Part shown: positions 36,244 to 45,677 of the stretch, in pieces
How positions within the stretch are numbered: position 1 is the first letter of the stretch
Layout: every line of letters starts with the position of its first letter
Assembly (NCBI GenBank): GCA_937889545.1
Contig: CALAOT010000126.1
Span: 1-64,000, forward strand
Direction of reading: 5' to 3'
Source of the DNA: an uncultured Opitutaceae bacterium
GTDB taxonomy: Bacteria; Verrucomicrobiota; Verrucomicrobiia; Opitutales; Opitutaceae
Length of the DNA: 64,000 nucleotides
The notes under the pieces: generated by a model
The model's input: the letters and a program-made list of their open reading frames with translations, nothing else
What the model was told of the DNA's origin: nothing
The model's database searches: none
Translations under genes and position numbers: made by a program

Positions 36244-36783
36244 ATGAAAAAATGGATGTACGTGCTCGGCCCCGGCTTAATGCTGGCGGTATTCCTGTTC
36301 TTCTATTTCGCGAGCAAGTCTGAGACCGACGCCCGCCTGAAGGAGGAAAAGGCCCACAAGGAGCAGGTCGAAAAGGACGCCGAGGCCAAGAAGCAGGCCG
36401 CCGAGGCGAAGGCCCGGGCCGACGCCGAGGCGCGCAACGCCCAGCGCACGACCGACGAAGCCAAGATCGCGAAGGACAAGCAGGACAAGTACGATTCAGA
36501 TATGCGCCGGATCAAGGACGACACCGACAAGGCGAGCGCCAATGCGGAGACCTACGCAAAGCAGGTATCGGAGCTCACCATCGAGCTCGACACCCTCCGC
36601 AAGCAGAAGGACACTATGACCCGGGACGGCTTTGACCTTGCGAAGCACGTCGAGCTTGCCGAGGTGGCCCGACGCAATGCGGAGCTGGAGATCCAGCGCA
36701 TGGTTGAGATGATCGCGAACAGGGCGGACCAGAGCACCATGACCAAGATGCCGCCGCCGCCGCCGCCGCCGAAGGAGAGCTGA
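36244..36783 (+). CDS. membrane-anchored coiled-coil protein 2
   Basis: The 179-residue protein has a membrane helix at about residues 5-21 (YVLGPGLMLAVFLFFYF), a SKSETDARLKEEKAHKEQ stalk, a long coiled coil (about 25-150), and a C-terminal polyproline tail (MPPPPPPPKES). It is a paralogue in layout of the preceding gene and probably ends the operon. The proline tail could be a ligand for a partner domain. Confidence 0.75.
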   Translation: MKKWMYVLGPGLMLAVFLFFYFASKSETDARLKEEKAHKEQVEKDAEAKKQAAEAKARADAEARNAQRTTDEAKIAKDKQDKYDSDMRRIKDDTDKASANAETYAKQVSELTIELDTLRKQKDTMTRDGFDLAKHVELAEVARRNAELEIQRMVEMIANRADQSTMTKMPPPPPPPKES

Positions 36784-37082
36784 CTTCCCGAGACGGCCAC
36801 CAGGTTTCCGGATTTCCCTTATCTTGATTGGGCCTCGGACCCGCCTTCGGGCTCCACGCGCGACGCAGTCGAAGCCTAGCTTGAGAATCTTTGCGACGCC
36901 CGATATCCGCGATTCACTCCTTTTTTCCGCTTCCGACTCAACGACTGCGTGAGCCTACTTATCACGGGACGGCGCGAAAACCCGGCCGTTCAGGGCCGGG
37001 AGGTTCTGTCCGTCAAGTTGCGCACATTTTAAAATCGGGAGTGCGGAGGAAGGATCTATGTTGATCGCTCACGCGAATCAGT
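36784..37082. other. 299-bp intergenic region between the Ton cluster and the island
   Basis: It holds a GC-rich hairpin at 36981-37000 (CCCGGCC, 6-nt loop, GGCCGGG) with no T-run behind it, and an AT-rich patch at about 37,022-37,036. The end (CTCACGCGA at about 37,067) resembles the last part of the tRNA-Pro leader seen at the other copies, so the old promoter of this tRNA probably lay here. Confidence 0.4.
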
Positions 37083-37130
37083 CGTGGCGTAGCTTAACCT
37101 GGTAAAGTGCTACGTTCGGGACATAGAGGT
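37083..37130 (+). pseudogene. decayed tRNA-Pro 5' half (left edge of island)
   Basis: Residues align with the intact tRNA-Pro at 52465 from the acceptor 5' strand through the D-arm, the anticodon loop TTCGGGA and the first variable-loop bases. Several substitutions are present (CGTGGCG for CGGGGCG, ACATAG for ACGTAG). The T-arm and 3' acceptor strand are absent. It is the most diverged copy, consistent with being the oldest displaced half. Confidence 0.8.
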
Positions 37131-37193
37131 TAGGATATACCCATAAATGGCTCACAAAAGATTATCACAGTTTTTGTATTGTTTCCGTGAACT
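37131..37193 (+). repeat. degenerate inverted-repeat arm after tRNA half 1
   Basis: ATTATCACAG (37161-37170) and CCGTGAACT (37185-37193) lie 14 bp apart, the same geometry as the better-preserved arms at 46904-46937 and 47930-47963. An ATGG-CTCACAAAA block before them also resembles the other arms. Confidence 0.5.
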
Positions 37194-37385
37194 TTGAGGC
37201 CTCTTTTTGGCCTTTTCGGCAGCCGCCCAGTGCCCGGCAAATTTGCTCGTGCGGCCCCTTGCCGAGCGCTCCCTCTTGAGCGCCGCCTCTACTTTCTTGA
37301 CGTTGAAGCACCACTGGGAGCTGGGCTTCTCGGCCGGGATCTCGCCCTCGTTGACCGCCCTGTAAACGCTCGACGCGCTCTACAA
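37142..37385 (-). pseudogene. remnant of a helix-turn-helix protein (excisionase/MerR-like)
   Basis: The reverse frame reads YRAVNEGEIPAEKPSSQW followed by a Lys/Arg/Ala-rich tail ending at a stop at about 37,142. The first part resembles the winged helix-turn-helix of HTH_17-type excisionase proteins (YRAVxxGEIPAxKxxxQWxF). There is no start codon, and it runs into an IS630 fragment upstream. An excisionase remnant would fit an integrative element end, but the call is tentative. Confidence 0.35.
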
Positions 37386-37394
37386 GTCCGGTGG

Positions 37395-37600
37395 CATGAA
37401 TGCGACGTGCGGACAACAGGCCAACAGACGTTGGCCGCGCGGCGAACAGCCGCGTAGGCGCGCCATGTTGGTCTTCGCAGCCGACTCGTCGATGAAGACG
37501 AGCGTCGCCGGATCGAGCCCGCCCTGGCTGCGGATCTATCGCCGGCGGGCTCGGACAATGTCCGGCCGGTTCTGCTCAGAAGCCCGAAGCATCTTTTTCT
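37395..37600 (-). mobile_element. IS630-family transposase fragment
   Basis: The reverse strand encodes EQNRPDIVRARRR, a stop (TAG in place of a tryptophan codon), then SQGGLDPATLVFIDESAAKT and NMARLRGCSPRGQRL. This is the segment around the first catalytic aspartate (FIDES) of IS630 transposases. Both ends are missing. Confidence 0.7.
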
Positions 37601-37610
37601 ATTTAAGCTG

Positions 37611-39881
37611 CTAGGGCGCCAGTTCGACCGAGGTCCCGAGGGGGGCCGCGTCTTCTGGGCGGACGGGATCGAAGCGGGCCCGGATCTGCCCGATGGCGCC
37701 CTTCGCCGTGGCGATCGAGACCTCGGCGGCGGCGCCGGCGGCGAGCTCGCCGCGCTGCGCCGCGCTCGGGGAGGACACCTCGAAGCGGCACGCCTTGTCG
37801 CCAGCATTTCGCACTTCAAGGCGAAGGGGCTCCCCGGTCCAGGCGCGCACCATGAGCTCGTGGAAGGCGCTGTGCGGTCCCGTCGTGCTTCGGCTGCGGT
37901 AGAGGACCGGACGGCCGGCCTCGCCGGGCAGCAGCGTGCGGTAGCCGGCGATGCTGAAGGGGCCGGCCGCGTCGCCGGAGACGAGCCATGTGCGGCCCAT
38001 CACGTCGCCCTCGCGCCCCATGAAAAGGGTGGCGGGCACGATCAGCCAACCGCTGCGGCCCTTCATGACGGCCTCCGCGGTCCCCCTGCCCGGGTCCGGC
38101 GTGACCTCGGGGCACACCTGGCGGCCCGAGGGGAGGCGGTAGAACGCCGCCACGGGCTGGTTGTACGGTAGGGACGGGCGAAGGGGCTCTCCCGGCATGT
38201 CGAGCGCCTCGGCCCACTCGCGCCAGCGGGCGAAGACGTAGTATCCGCCGCCGCGCTCCGGCATCGTGGCGGCGAGCCAGCCGATCTGGGGGGTCGTTGT
38301 CGAAATGACCCAGCCGACCCCGGCCGCAGCCAGAAGACCGAGCGCCCAGGCCAGCCTCCTGGGGAGCGCCGGAAGCGTCTGCATCCACCAGGCCCAAACG
38401 ACCGCCATCCACGGCGCGACCAGCACGTAGTAGCGGAACCCGTAGGGGTGCCAGCGTGCGATCGCGTTATAGAAGACCCAGAAGGCGGCGATTCCCGAGC
38501 TCCAGGCGAGCACGCTCCCGGCGCCGGAGCGGCGCGGCGAGGCCGCCGCCGTCGCAGCCCCGGCTACGAGCCCGAGGAGCGCAAGAACACCGAAAGAGGT
38601 CTTGTCCGCGTCCGGCTCGGGCCGGCGAAGGGCGTCGAGCACCGTCTGGCGGCGGTTCAGGTTGTCGTAGCTGAACTCGTCGCTCTCCGGCAGGTTCCGG
38701 GCGACGGCCTCGCCGATCACCCGCGACGGGGCCCCCAGCCCGGGCGGCTGGGAATTCGGGTCGAACAGCTGGGCAAACGAGGACTCGACGTTGAGCCGGA
38801 GCTCGATCCCCCGCCCGAGGGACGCCGCCCTCCCGTGGACCATGCGCACGAACTCGGCCGGACCGAACGGTCCGCCGTACGACTGCCAGTTGCGCACGAA
38901 CACCGGAAGCGCGAAGAACGCTGCGGAAACGGCCGCCGCCGCCAGGGTCGCCGCCCAGGCCCGCGGGCGGGGCCGGTGCACGCGGGCGCCCCACGCCAGC
39001 CATATCGCCGCTCCCGGCAGCAGGTAGAAGATCGTGCCCTTCGAGCCCAGGGCGAGCCCGGCGCCGATCCCCGCGAGAATGGAACCCTCGCCTCGCGCGG
39101 CCGCGCAGAGCCACAGGAAGAATGCCGCCGCCAGCTCGCCGGCGGCGAAGAGGTCGGTGTTGAACGACGTGAACTGGGGCACGACATTGGCCATCCCGAA
39201 GAGGAGCGCCACGGCGCCAAGCGAGGCGATGCGGGAGAGCTCGGTTCGCCTCGCGAGTCCGTAGGTGGCCGCCATGAGCAGCGCCCCGCCGTAGGCCTGG
39301 GCCAGGGCCGCGGGCCGAAACCCGACGGGGACGTCGACCAGCAGCCAGGCCATGAACAAGTCCGGCGCGACCGGCATGTAGTTCACCCGGGGGTCGTTCG
39401 CCGCGAAATGCCCGACCCGCCCATCCTGCAGCCACTGCGAGATGCGCGGGACCCGGTAGGCCAGCGCGTCGTAGACCCCGGGCTGGGCCGCAGCCGCCAG
39501 CCCGGCCAGGAGCGCCCAGAGCCCGAAAAGCAGGAGCGCCGCGGCGGGTTCGACCCTGGTCCTGGCCGCCCAGGCGACGATGCGCGGGCACACCCCGCGC
39601 AACGCGCCAATGTCGCCCGCCAGGCGCCCGCGCCTCGCCGCGACGAGCAGCACGAACGCCGCCCCGTGCGTGGCCGCGAAGCCCTCCTCGCCCAGCCATC
39701 CAAGCGCCCCGAGGATGACGCCGGCGCCCGTGACCACCGCCCCCGCGGCCCAGGCCCACGCAAGCAGGGGCTCGAGAATGCCCGGCAGGCCGGGCGCCAG
39801 CCAACGCACCAGGAGCCAGGCGACCGCCGCAACCAGGACCACATCGAGGTCGAAAAGGCCGGCGGCGAAAAGGGCGTTCAC
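37611..39881 (-). CDS. ArnT/PMT-like membrane glycosyltransferase
   Basis: The 756-residue protein has about 11-12 hydrophobic segments over the first 550 residues, then a soluble C-terminal domain. The first large loop contains GVYDALAYRVPRISQWLQDG and FAANDPRVNYMP, typical of GT-C enzymes (GT39/GT83) that transfer sugars from polyprenyl-phosphate donors in the membrane. The acceptor is unknown. Its GC content and codon use look like the host rather than the neighbouring island genes, so this block may be host sequence caught between integrations. Downstream of its stop lies an IS630 fragment. Confidence 0.75.
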   Translation of the reverse strand: MNALFAAGLFDLDVVLVAAVAWLLVRWLAPGLPGILEPLLAWAWAAGAVVTGAGVILGALGWLGEEGFAATHGAAFVLLVAARRGRLAGDIGALRGVCPRIVAWAARTRVEPAAALLLFGLWALLAGLAAAAQPGVYDALAYRVPRISQWLQDGRVGHFAANDPRVNYMPVAPDLFMAWLLVDVPVGFRPAALAQAYGGALLMAATYGLARRTELSRIASLGAVALLFGMANVVPQFTSFNTDLFAAGELAAAFFLWLCAAARGEGSILAGIGAGLALGSKGTIFYLLPGAAIWLAWGARVHRPRPRAWAATLAAAAVSAAFFALPVFVRNWQSYGGPFGPAEFVRMVHGRAASLGRGIELRLNVESSFAQLFDPNSQPPGLGAPSRVIGEAVARNLPESDEFSYDNLNRRQTVLDALRRPEPDADKTSFGVLALLGLVAGAATAAASPRRSGAGSVLAWSSGIAAFWVFYNAIARWHPYGFRYYVLVAPWMAVVWAWWMQTLPALPRRLAWALGLLAAAGVGWVISTTTPQIGWLAATMPERGGGYYVFARWREWAEALDMPGEPLRPSLPYNQPVAAFYRLPSGRQVCPEVTPDPGRGTAEAVMKGRSGWLIVPATLFMGREGDVMGRTWLVSGDAAGPFSIAGYRTLLPGEAGRPVLYRSRSTTGPHSAFHELMVRAWTGEPLRLEVRNAGDKACRFEVSSPSAAQRGELAAGAAAEVSIATAKGAIGQIRARFDPVRPEDAAPLGTSVELAP

Positions 39882-40128
39882 GAGGAGGTTTGCCTCATTA
39901 TAGCGAAATGTCCTCTAATGGCGGGCCCTTTCGACCCGCATCCCGCCATGAATACCCTCACCAAGCAAGCATCCTTTTCCACGCCCGAGATCGGCCCCGA
40001 GATGAAGGGCGCTTACGGCCTGTGGTGGTCCAGGATGTCCGCAACCGCAAAAAAGAGGTTGCCCCGCCTTTCGTCTTCAAAGCGTCGACGACGCCTGACG
40101 AACGATATAAAGACGCTAAAATGACAAT

Positions 40129-40403
40129 ATGAAGACCCTTACCATTACTGATGCCCGTCAGAATCTGGGCCATTGGCTGAAGCTCGCAGCTAACGGAGAG
40201 GATGTGGGAGTCATTGTCGGATCCGACATCATCGCCCTTCGAAAGGTAAGCGTGCAATCTGCAGACCATGCCTACCAGGAGTACGGACTGGCCCCTGCCC
40301 AGATCCACGAAGCCGAAGCGCGCATTGATGCTAGCATCAAGAAGGAGAGGCGGGCAAAGACGGTGAAGGAATTAAGGGCGACTGGCGCGAGTTGCGCGGA
40401 TAA
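40129..40403 (+). pseudogene. Phd/YefM-family antitoxin, frameshifted and without its toxin
   Basis: The frame begins MKTLTITDARQNLGHWLKLA, the DNA-binding part of a type II antitoxin, and continues through IDASIKKERRAKTVKEL. At about 40,370 one base appears to be missing. In the shifted frame the sequence reads KGDWRELRG and stops at 40401-40403, as expected for the family, whereas the open frame runs on to 40461 into the next gene. No PIN or Doc toxin follows; a cation transporter gene starts 27 bp later. It is probably an orphan remnant of a toxin-antitoxin module. Confidence 0.7.
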
Positions 40404-40430
40404 GGATCGACTGAGCCCAATCAATCGTCC

Positions 40431-41348
40431 ATGGCCTTACGCAGCGCCCTTTACAGTTTGATCCTTGGGACAGTTGTGCTCCTGCTCAAAGGTGGCGCCT
40501 ACCGGTTGACCGGCAGTGTAGCCCTGTTTTCGGACGCCCTGGAAAGCGTGATCAATGTTGTCGGGGCAGGCGCGGCGCTAGTTGCGCTGTGGTATGCACG
40601 AAAGCCCGCGGACGAGGGTCACCCTTATGGTCACGAGAAAGCCCAATACTTTAGCGCGGTGCTGGAAGGGGTGCTCATCGTCATCGCATCTGCCGCAATC
40701 ATCATTCGAGTAATCCAGGATCGGCGTTCACCGATGCCCCTAGAATCTCTTGGGATCGGCCTGGTTGTTTCAGGCGCCGCAACCGTTATGAATCTCTTGT
40801 ATGGGATGTACATGCTTCGAGTTGGCCGACGCTTGCATTCACCGGCGCTCGTTGCGGATGGCAAACACCTGATGAGTGATGTGGTCACCAGCGTGGGAGT
40901 CCTGACCGGGCTTGGCCTCGTAGCATTGACCGGATGGCGCTTGTTCGACCCGATTTTGGCCCTGGGTGTTGCGTGCTATATCCTATTTGTGGGCTGGCGC
41001 CTGGTTCACTCCAGCTTGAGCAGCTTGCTCGATGAGGCGGCACCGGCTGAAGTACAGAACCGCATCAGGGCTTTGGTGAAGGCGCACGCTGAGGGAGCGA
41101 TAGAGGCCCACGACTTCCGCACTCGTAATTCCGGTCGCCTAACCTTCATCGAGTTTCATCTTATTGTGCCTAGTCGAACCACAGTGGAAGCGGCCCACGT
41201 TATTTGTGATCGCTTGGAAAAGATAATTGAGCGGGATCTGCCCGGCAGCGAGGTCACTATCCACGTTGAACCAGCTTCCAAAGCTAAGCACCAAGGGGTA
41301 GTCTTAGACCCGTCCAACGAACGCGGTTCCGGAACAAGGAGCCCATGA
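40431..41348 (+). CDS. cation diffusion facilitator (CDF) family transporter
   Basis: This 305-residue membrane protein has six predicted helices and a C-terminal cytoplasmic domain (about 205-295). TM2 contains ALFSDALESVINVVG, followed by the HPYGHEKAQYF loop. TM5 contains KHLMSDVVTSVG with the HxxxD metal pair. In TM2 the second position is serine rather than aspartate (D-x3-S), so the transport site is not the canonical zinc DD-HD set and selectivity may differ. It should export a divalent metal by proton antiport. Confidence 0.85.
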   Translation: MALRSALYSLILGTVVLLLKGGAYRLTGSVALFSDALESVINVVGAGAALVALWYARKPADEGHPYGHEKAQYFSAVLEGVLIVIASAAIIIRVIQDRRSPMPLESLGIGLVVSGAATVMNLLYGMYMLRVGRRLHSPALVADGKHLMSDVVTSVGVLTGLGLVALTGWRLFDPILALGVACYILFVGWRLVHSSLSSLLDEAAPAEVQNRIRALVKAHAEGAIEAHDFRTRNSGRLTFIEFHLIVPSRTTVEAAHVICDRLEKIIERDLPGSEVTIHVEPASKAKHQGVVLDPSNERGSGTRSP

Positions 41349-41599
41349 CTTGAAATGAGTAGCCGCTAGCCTAAGGACCAAAGATAACTCTACCGCTTTT
41401 TCGCGGCGTAGGCGCGGATGTTCTCGCCGGTGAACTTGAGGCGCCGGGAAGACGGCGACCGGCGTGCGGTCAGTAACAACTCTGTTACCCAAATCTGAGT
41501 TACAGCCCGAAAAAGGGAGCTCATTCTTCGGTCAGCATCAGTTGTGCAGCCACCAGTGATGCCCGCCGCAACAGCCATTGAAATGGAAACCAAACGATC

Positions 41600-42763
41600 A
41601 TGAATACAAGCCGCCACGATAAAAATTCAAGAAACACACTAAGCTTCGAACGCCCGTGCCGCGTGGCCTTTGCTGCGATCCTTTGCTTTTCGATACTTTT
41701 CTCTTCGGCGAGCCGGATGAGCGGGGCATTTATCCCCCAACTCGTTAATTCCTCGACCATACCGCTCAACGGCGATCTCAATCCGTATGGCGTCGCATTT
41801 GTGCCCAATGGATTTCCGGCCGGCGGCGCAATTGCGCCCGGCGACATTCTGGTAAGCAATTTCAATAACAGCGCAAACCTCCAGGGCCTGGGCACCACAG
41901 TCGTGAAATTGACTCCGTCGGGCCCCATCGCGGCCCCCGGAGCGGCCGTTACGTTCTTTACGAGCACCCAGTCGGGCCTCAGCACAGCGCTCGGGGTTCT
42001 AAAGGGCGGTTTCGTGCTCGTCGGTAACGTGCCTACCACCGACGGTACAATCGGCACCATTGGCCAAGGAGCGCTTCAGGTAATCGATCGGAACGGCAAC
42101 GTCGTTCAGACGTGGACGGATCCCGTATACTTGGACGGACCCTGGGATCTCGCAATCGATGACCAGGGATCAGAGGCCCACGTGTTCGTCTCAAACGTGC
42201 TGAACGGCACGGTTGTGCGGATCGATCTAACCGTGGATTCGAGCAGCGTGACGGTCTCGAAGAAGACCGTCATAGCGACGGGCTATGCCCACGTTCCCAA
42301 TACTGCAGCCCTTATTCTCGGTCCAACGGGCCTCGCTTATGATGCGTGGGCCGATACACTCTACGTAGCCTCCACCGCGGACAACAAAATCTATTCGGTA
42401 TCGGATGCGACCCACAGGGACAATTCCACCAAGTTGGGCTCGGTTGAATTCGCGGGCCCGCAACTTCGCGGACCTCTCGCGCTTCGATTCTCGCCTAACG
42501 GACACTTACTGACCGCAAACGGTGATGCGATCAATGCGGACGTCCTTCACCCCAGCGAAATCGTGGAGTTTACAAAAGGGGGACATTTTGTCCAGGAATA
42601 TAATGTCGACTCAAGCGAGGGTGGCGCATTCGGAATCGATGCCGCGCTTGGCAATTTGCGTACATTTGCTCCGGGATCTTCCAATATTGAACCGTTCAAT
42701 TTCGCCGTAATCGATGACGTGACGAACAACCTGTCCGTCTACCGGCTGCCGGAGTTTCCGTAA
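41600..42763 (+). CDS. exported beta-propeller (NHL-like) protein
   Basis: The 387-residue protein has a long N-terminal region with a signal sequence (hydrophobic stretch at about 22-42) and then repeating blade-like segments: NPYGVAFVPNGF, GDILVSNFNNS, GLAYDAWADTLYVASTADNKIYSV, and LRFSPNGHLLTANGD. The repeats resemble NHL or SMP-30-like propellers. I cannot assign a ligand or reaction. Its base composition is lower in GC than the core genes. Confidence 0.65.
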   Translation: MNTSRHDKNSRNTLSFERPCRVAFAAILCFSILFSSASRMSGAFIPQLVNSSTIPLNGDLNPYGVAFVPNGFPAGGAIAPGDILVSNFNNSANLQGLGTTVVKLTPSGPIAAPGAAVTFFTSTQSGLSTALGVLKGGFVLVGNVPTTDGTIGTIGQGALQVIDRNGNVVQTWTDPVYLDGPWDLAIDDQGSEAHVFVSNVLNGTVVRIDLTVDSSSVTVSKKTVIATGYAHVPNTAALILGPTGLAYDAWADTLYVASTADNKIYSVSDATHRDNSTKLGSVEFAGPQLRGPLALRFSPNGHLLTANGDAINADVLHPSEIVEFTKGGHFVQEYNVDSSEGGAFGIDAALGNLRTFAPGSSNIEPFNFAVIDDVTNNLSVYRLPEFP

Positions 42764-42799
42764 CCTCGATATTCTCAGATTCGGGATTTTTGTCGGCTC

Positions 42800-43000
42800 A
42801 GATCCAATCAAAGCCCTGCGAAGATCGCCGGAGAGCGCCGGCACGCATGCACAAGGCAGATGGGCGAACGCCTCGCCCGCGATCGTCACCTCATGCTCGT
42901 TGGCGTTGGTCCAGTCGGTCTGGATGCACGCGCCCATCTAATGGACCTGGGCAAAGAAGACCTCCTTGGGCGGCCCACGCATTGCGTCGTCTGAAACCTC
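42800..43000 (-). mobile_element. IS21-type IstA transposase remnant
   Basis: The reverse strand reads PPKEVFFAQVH, a stop, then GACIQTDWTNANEHEVTIAG and EAFAHLPC, resembling the IstA segment before its first catalytic residues (EVFFxQxHxxGxxxQxDWT, VTIAGExFxHL). It has no complete frame. The recognition is from memory of the family pattern. Confidence 0.5.
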
Positions 43001-43063
43001 ACCGGCGGGTGGTCGTTGCCTCAGTTGAATTGTTACCATCGGGGTCTCCTAGATGGAGAACCT

Positions 43064-44605
43064 ATGGAAACAAAGATCACGAAATCGGCGCGAGCGGAGT
43101 TGGTCCGTGCGCTTCACGACCGCTATAAGTCCGCAAACCGAGCCGAAAAGATGCGGATGCTTAACGAATTTGGCGCGCTGAGCGGCTATCACCGAAAATA
43201 CGCACTTCGCGTCCTGAACGGAGCTGTGGAGCCACGGGAGCCGGCTCAGTCGCCCGCACGTCCTCGACTCTACGGCGAGGCCACACGCCAGGTCCTCATC
43301 GTGCTCTGGGAAGCCTCTGACCGCGTGCGTGGGAAGCGACTGAAGCCGCTATTGGCGGTTCTCTTGCCGGCAATGGAGCGGCATGGCCATATGAACTTGG
43401 ATCCGGCGATTCGCTCCAAGATGCTCGGGATGAGTGCCGCGACCATCGACCGATTGTTACGAGATACAAAGTCGGTGACCCGCGCAGATAGGCCGCGGCG
43501 AAATATGCTGGGGCTTCGCCGTATCGTTCCCGTGCGCACCTTTGCCGATTGGAAAGGCCCGCTGCCTGGAAGCATGGAAATGGACTTGGTGGGACATTGC
43601 GGCGACGTCATCAGGGGCAGTTACGTCCACTCGCTGATGCTGACGGACATCGCGAGCGGTTGGACCGAATGCACCCCGTTAGTTGCTCGGGACGGTACAT
43701 TGGTTGTCGAAGCGCTGGAGCGGGTGCGCACGGCTCTTCCGTTCCCCTTGCGAGCGCTGGACACAGACAATGGTGCCGAGTTTTTAAACGAAACGATGGT
43801 CAGGTACTGCACCAATCACGGGATCGAACTGACCCGCTCGCGTCCATAACTCAAAAATGATCAGGCATGGATCGAGCAAAAGAATGGAGCCGTCGTGCGA
43901 AGACTGATCGGCTACCGACGTCTCGAAGGCATCGCTGCGGCCCAAGCGCTCGCCCGGCTTTACGCCGCGTCCCGGCTCTTCGTGAATTCTTTCCAGCCTT
44001 CATTTAAGCTGGCGGAGAAGACGCGCAACGGCGCCCGGGTGACCAAGCGCTATCTTCCTCCACAAACTCCCTGTGAACGGCTCCTGATGAACGAGAACAT
44101 GGATCCGATGATGATAGCCAAGCTGCGTGGAGTAGTCGCGTCTCTCGATCTTCTCTATCTCCTGGAGGAGATCCGTACAATGCAATGCCACCTGGTCGAA
44201 ATACCCGAAAGCGGGCCGCCCTCTCCATTGCCATTGCGAAACCAAGACCTCACGAGATTCCTAGCGAGCCTATCGACGGCTTGGCGCGCCGGAGAAGTCC
44301 GACCTACTCATTACCGGAAACCTCGGCCTCCGCGCTGCTATCGCACGCGGCCTAATCCGTTTGAATCGGTCTAGCCGGAACTGTGTCAGCCACTTGAAAC
44401 GTATCCGGACCAAACGGGTCTTGAATTGTTTGAATATCTTCAGACCAAACACCCTCAGTGCTATCGGCCGAACCAGCTCCATACGTTGCAACGCCGACTG
44501 AAGACGTGGCGAACACAGGCGGCACGCCGACTTATCTATGGCACGCACCAGACTTCACAGGTCGCCGGAGAAGCGTCCCACACGGGACGCCATGGACCAG
44601 AATGA
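43064..44605 (+). pseudogene. DDE transposase (integrase-catalytic type) with two in-frame stops
   Basis: One reading frame runs for 513 residues but is broken by TAA at 43847-43849 and TAG at 44372-44374. The first part has an N-terminal helix-turn-helix (YHRKYALRVLNG) and the catalytic D-D region (MEMDLVGHCGD, ALDTDNGAEFLNE). After the first stop it continues KNDQAWIEQKNGAVVRRLIG, the region of the catalytic Glu. After the second it reads PELCQPLETYPDQ and LHTLQRRLKTWR. Each stop is one substitution from the expected codon (Tyr and Trp), so decay was by point mutation. Left-end sequence GTTGCCTCAGTTGAATTG at about 43,014 may be the terminal repeat. Confidence 0.8.
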
Positions 44606-44745
44606 ACGGGAACGACTAGTTCGCGAACCGACCGTTTCCAGAAGGTTGGATCGAAACGCGCCATTCTCGCGGTGCGGTTGGCCGCAGTCGGCAATCGGCA
44701 CTCGACCCTCGACGTGACCGCAGTTAAAATCCGCTCCGTTCTCCC

Positions 44746-45677
44746 ATGAGGCCGAGTCTCGCACATCGCGCAGAATACGAACGCAGGCTGCACCGCGTGC
44801 TCGCGCACATCGACACCCATCTCGGCGAACCGATCGATCTGGCGCGATTGGCGCGCGTAGCAAACTTCTCCGTCTTCCACCTGCACCGCATCTTTTCGGC
44901 CCACGTCGGCGAAACCCTTGGCAGCTATCTGACGCGGCGGCGGGTCGAGCAGGCCGCCGCGCGGTTGGCCTCGCAGCCACTGTTGCGCGTGCTCGATATC
45001 GCGCTGGCGGTTGGCTTCGGCTCGGCCGAGGCGTTCACCCGCGCGTTCAAGAAGCATTTCGGCTGCGCACCTTCGCAGTGGAAAACGCGACCGGCTGCCC
45101 GATGGTATGAAAAAGGCAAGATAAGTCAGATGAAGAGCAGCCTGGGTCAGGAAAAGCGTTCACGGACAGCGTATGCTTCGGTCATGGCTCAAACAAAATC
45201 ATCTCCACTCCAGATCGCGGTGACGACGCGGCCTGTCGTTCGCATCGCGTATCTGCGTTACCAGGGTCCTTTCGGCGAACCGCTTGGCCGGTTCTGGGCG
45301 AGCAAGTCTATCCGTGGCTCGCGGCCAGCGATCTCCTCGGCGCGCCCCGCTACGGCGTCAGTCAGGACGATCCGCAGGTAACCACGGCCAAAAAATGCCG
45401 GTACGATGCGGGCGCCGAGATCGGCAAGGACTTCGTGCCCTCGCAAAATGCCCAGATCGCCACGTTGCCGGGCGGGCTCTATGCATGCACAATATTCAAG
45501 GGCATCTCCGCCGAAATCCCGCACCTATGGAAACGAATCCTGCGTGAGTGGCTGCCGGCCAGCGGCTACCAACTCGATGCGCGCTCCTGCTTCGAATACT
45601 ATCCGACCGACGGCGAATACGACGAAAAGATAGGCACCTTCACGTGCGAGTTGTGCATGCCAATTGCCAAGCTCTGA
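44746..45677 (+). pseudogene. AraC-type regulator with GyrI-like domain, frameshifted
   Basis: The N-terminal 115 residues are a normal AraC helix-turn-helix pair (HIDTHLGEPIDLARLARVAN, then AFTRAFKKHFGCAPSQWKTR). A GyrI-like effector domain begins near residue 150 (IAVTTRPVVRIAYLRYQGPF). At about 45,298 the frame shifts: the continuation EQVYPWLAASDLLGAPRYGV through GGLYACTIFKGI to the stop at 45677 lies in another frame. One deleted base explains it. Joined, the protein would have normal AraC-GyrI length. A sequencing error cannot be excluded. Confidence 0.8.

Noticed and set aside
36981-37000. Rho-independent terminator after the Ton cluster
   Set aside because: The hairpin is good but no T-run follows, and it lies about 200 bp past the last stop.
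37083-37130. A fourth functional tRNA-Pro
   Set aside because: The T-arm and 3' acceptor strand are absent and the acceptor 5' strand is mutated, so it is a fragment.
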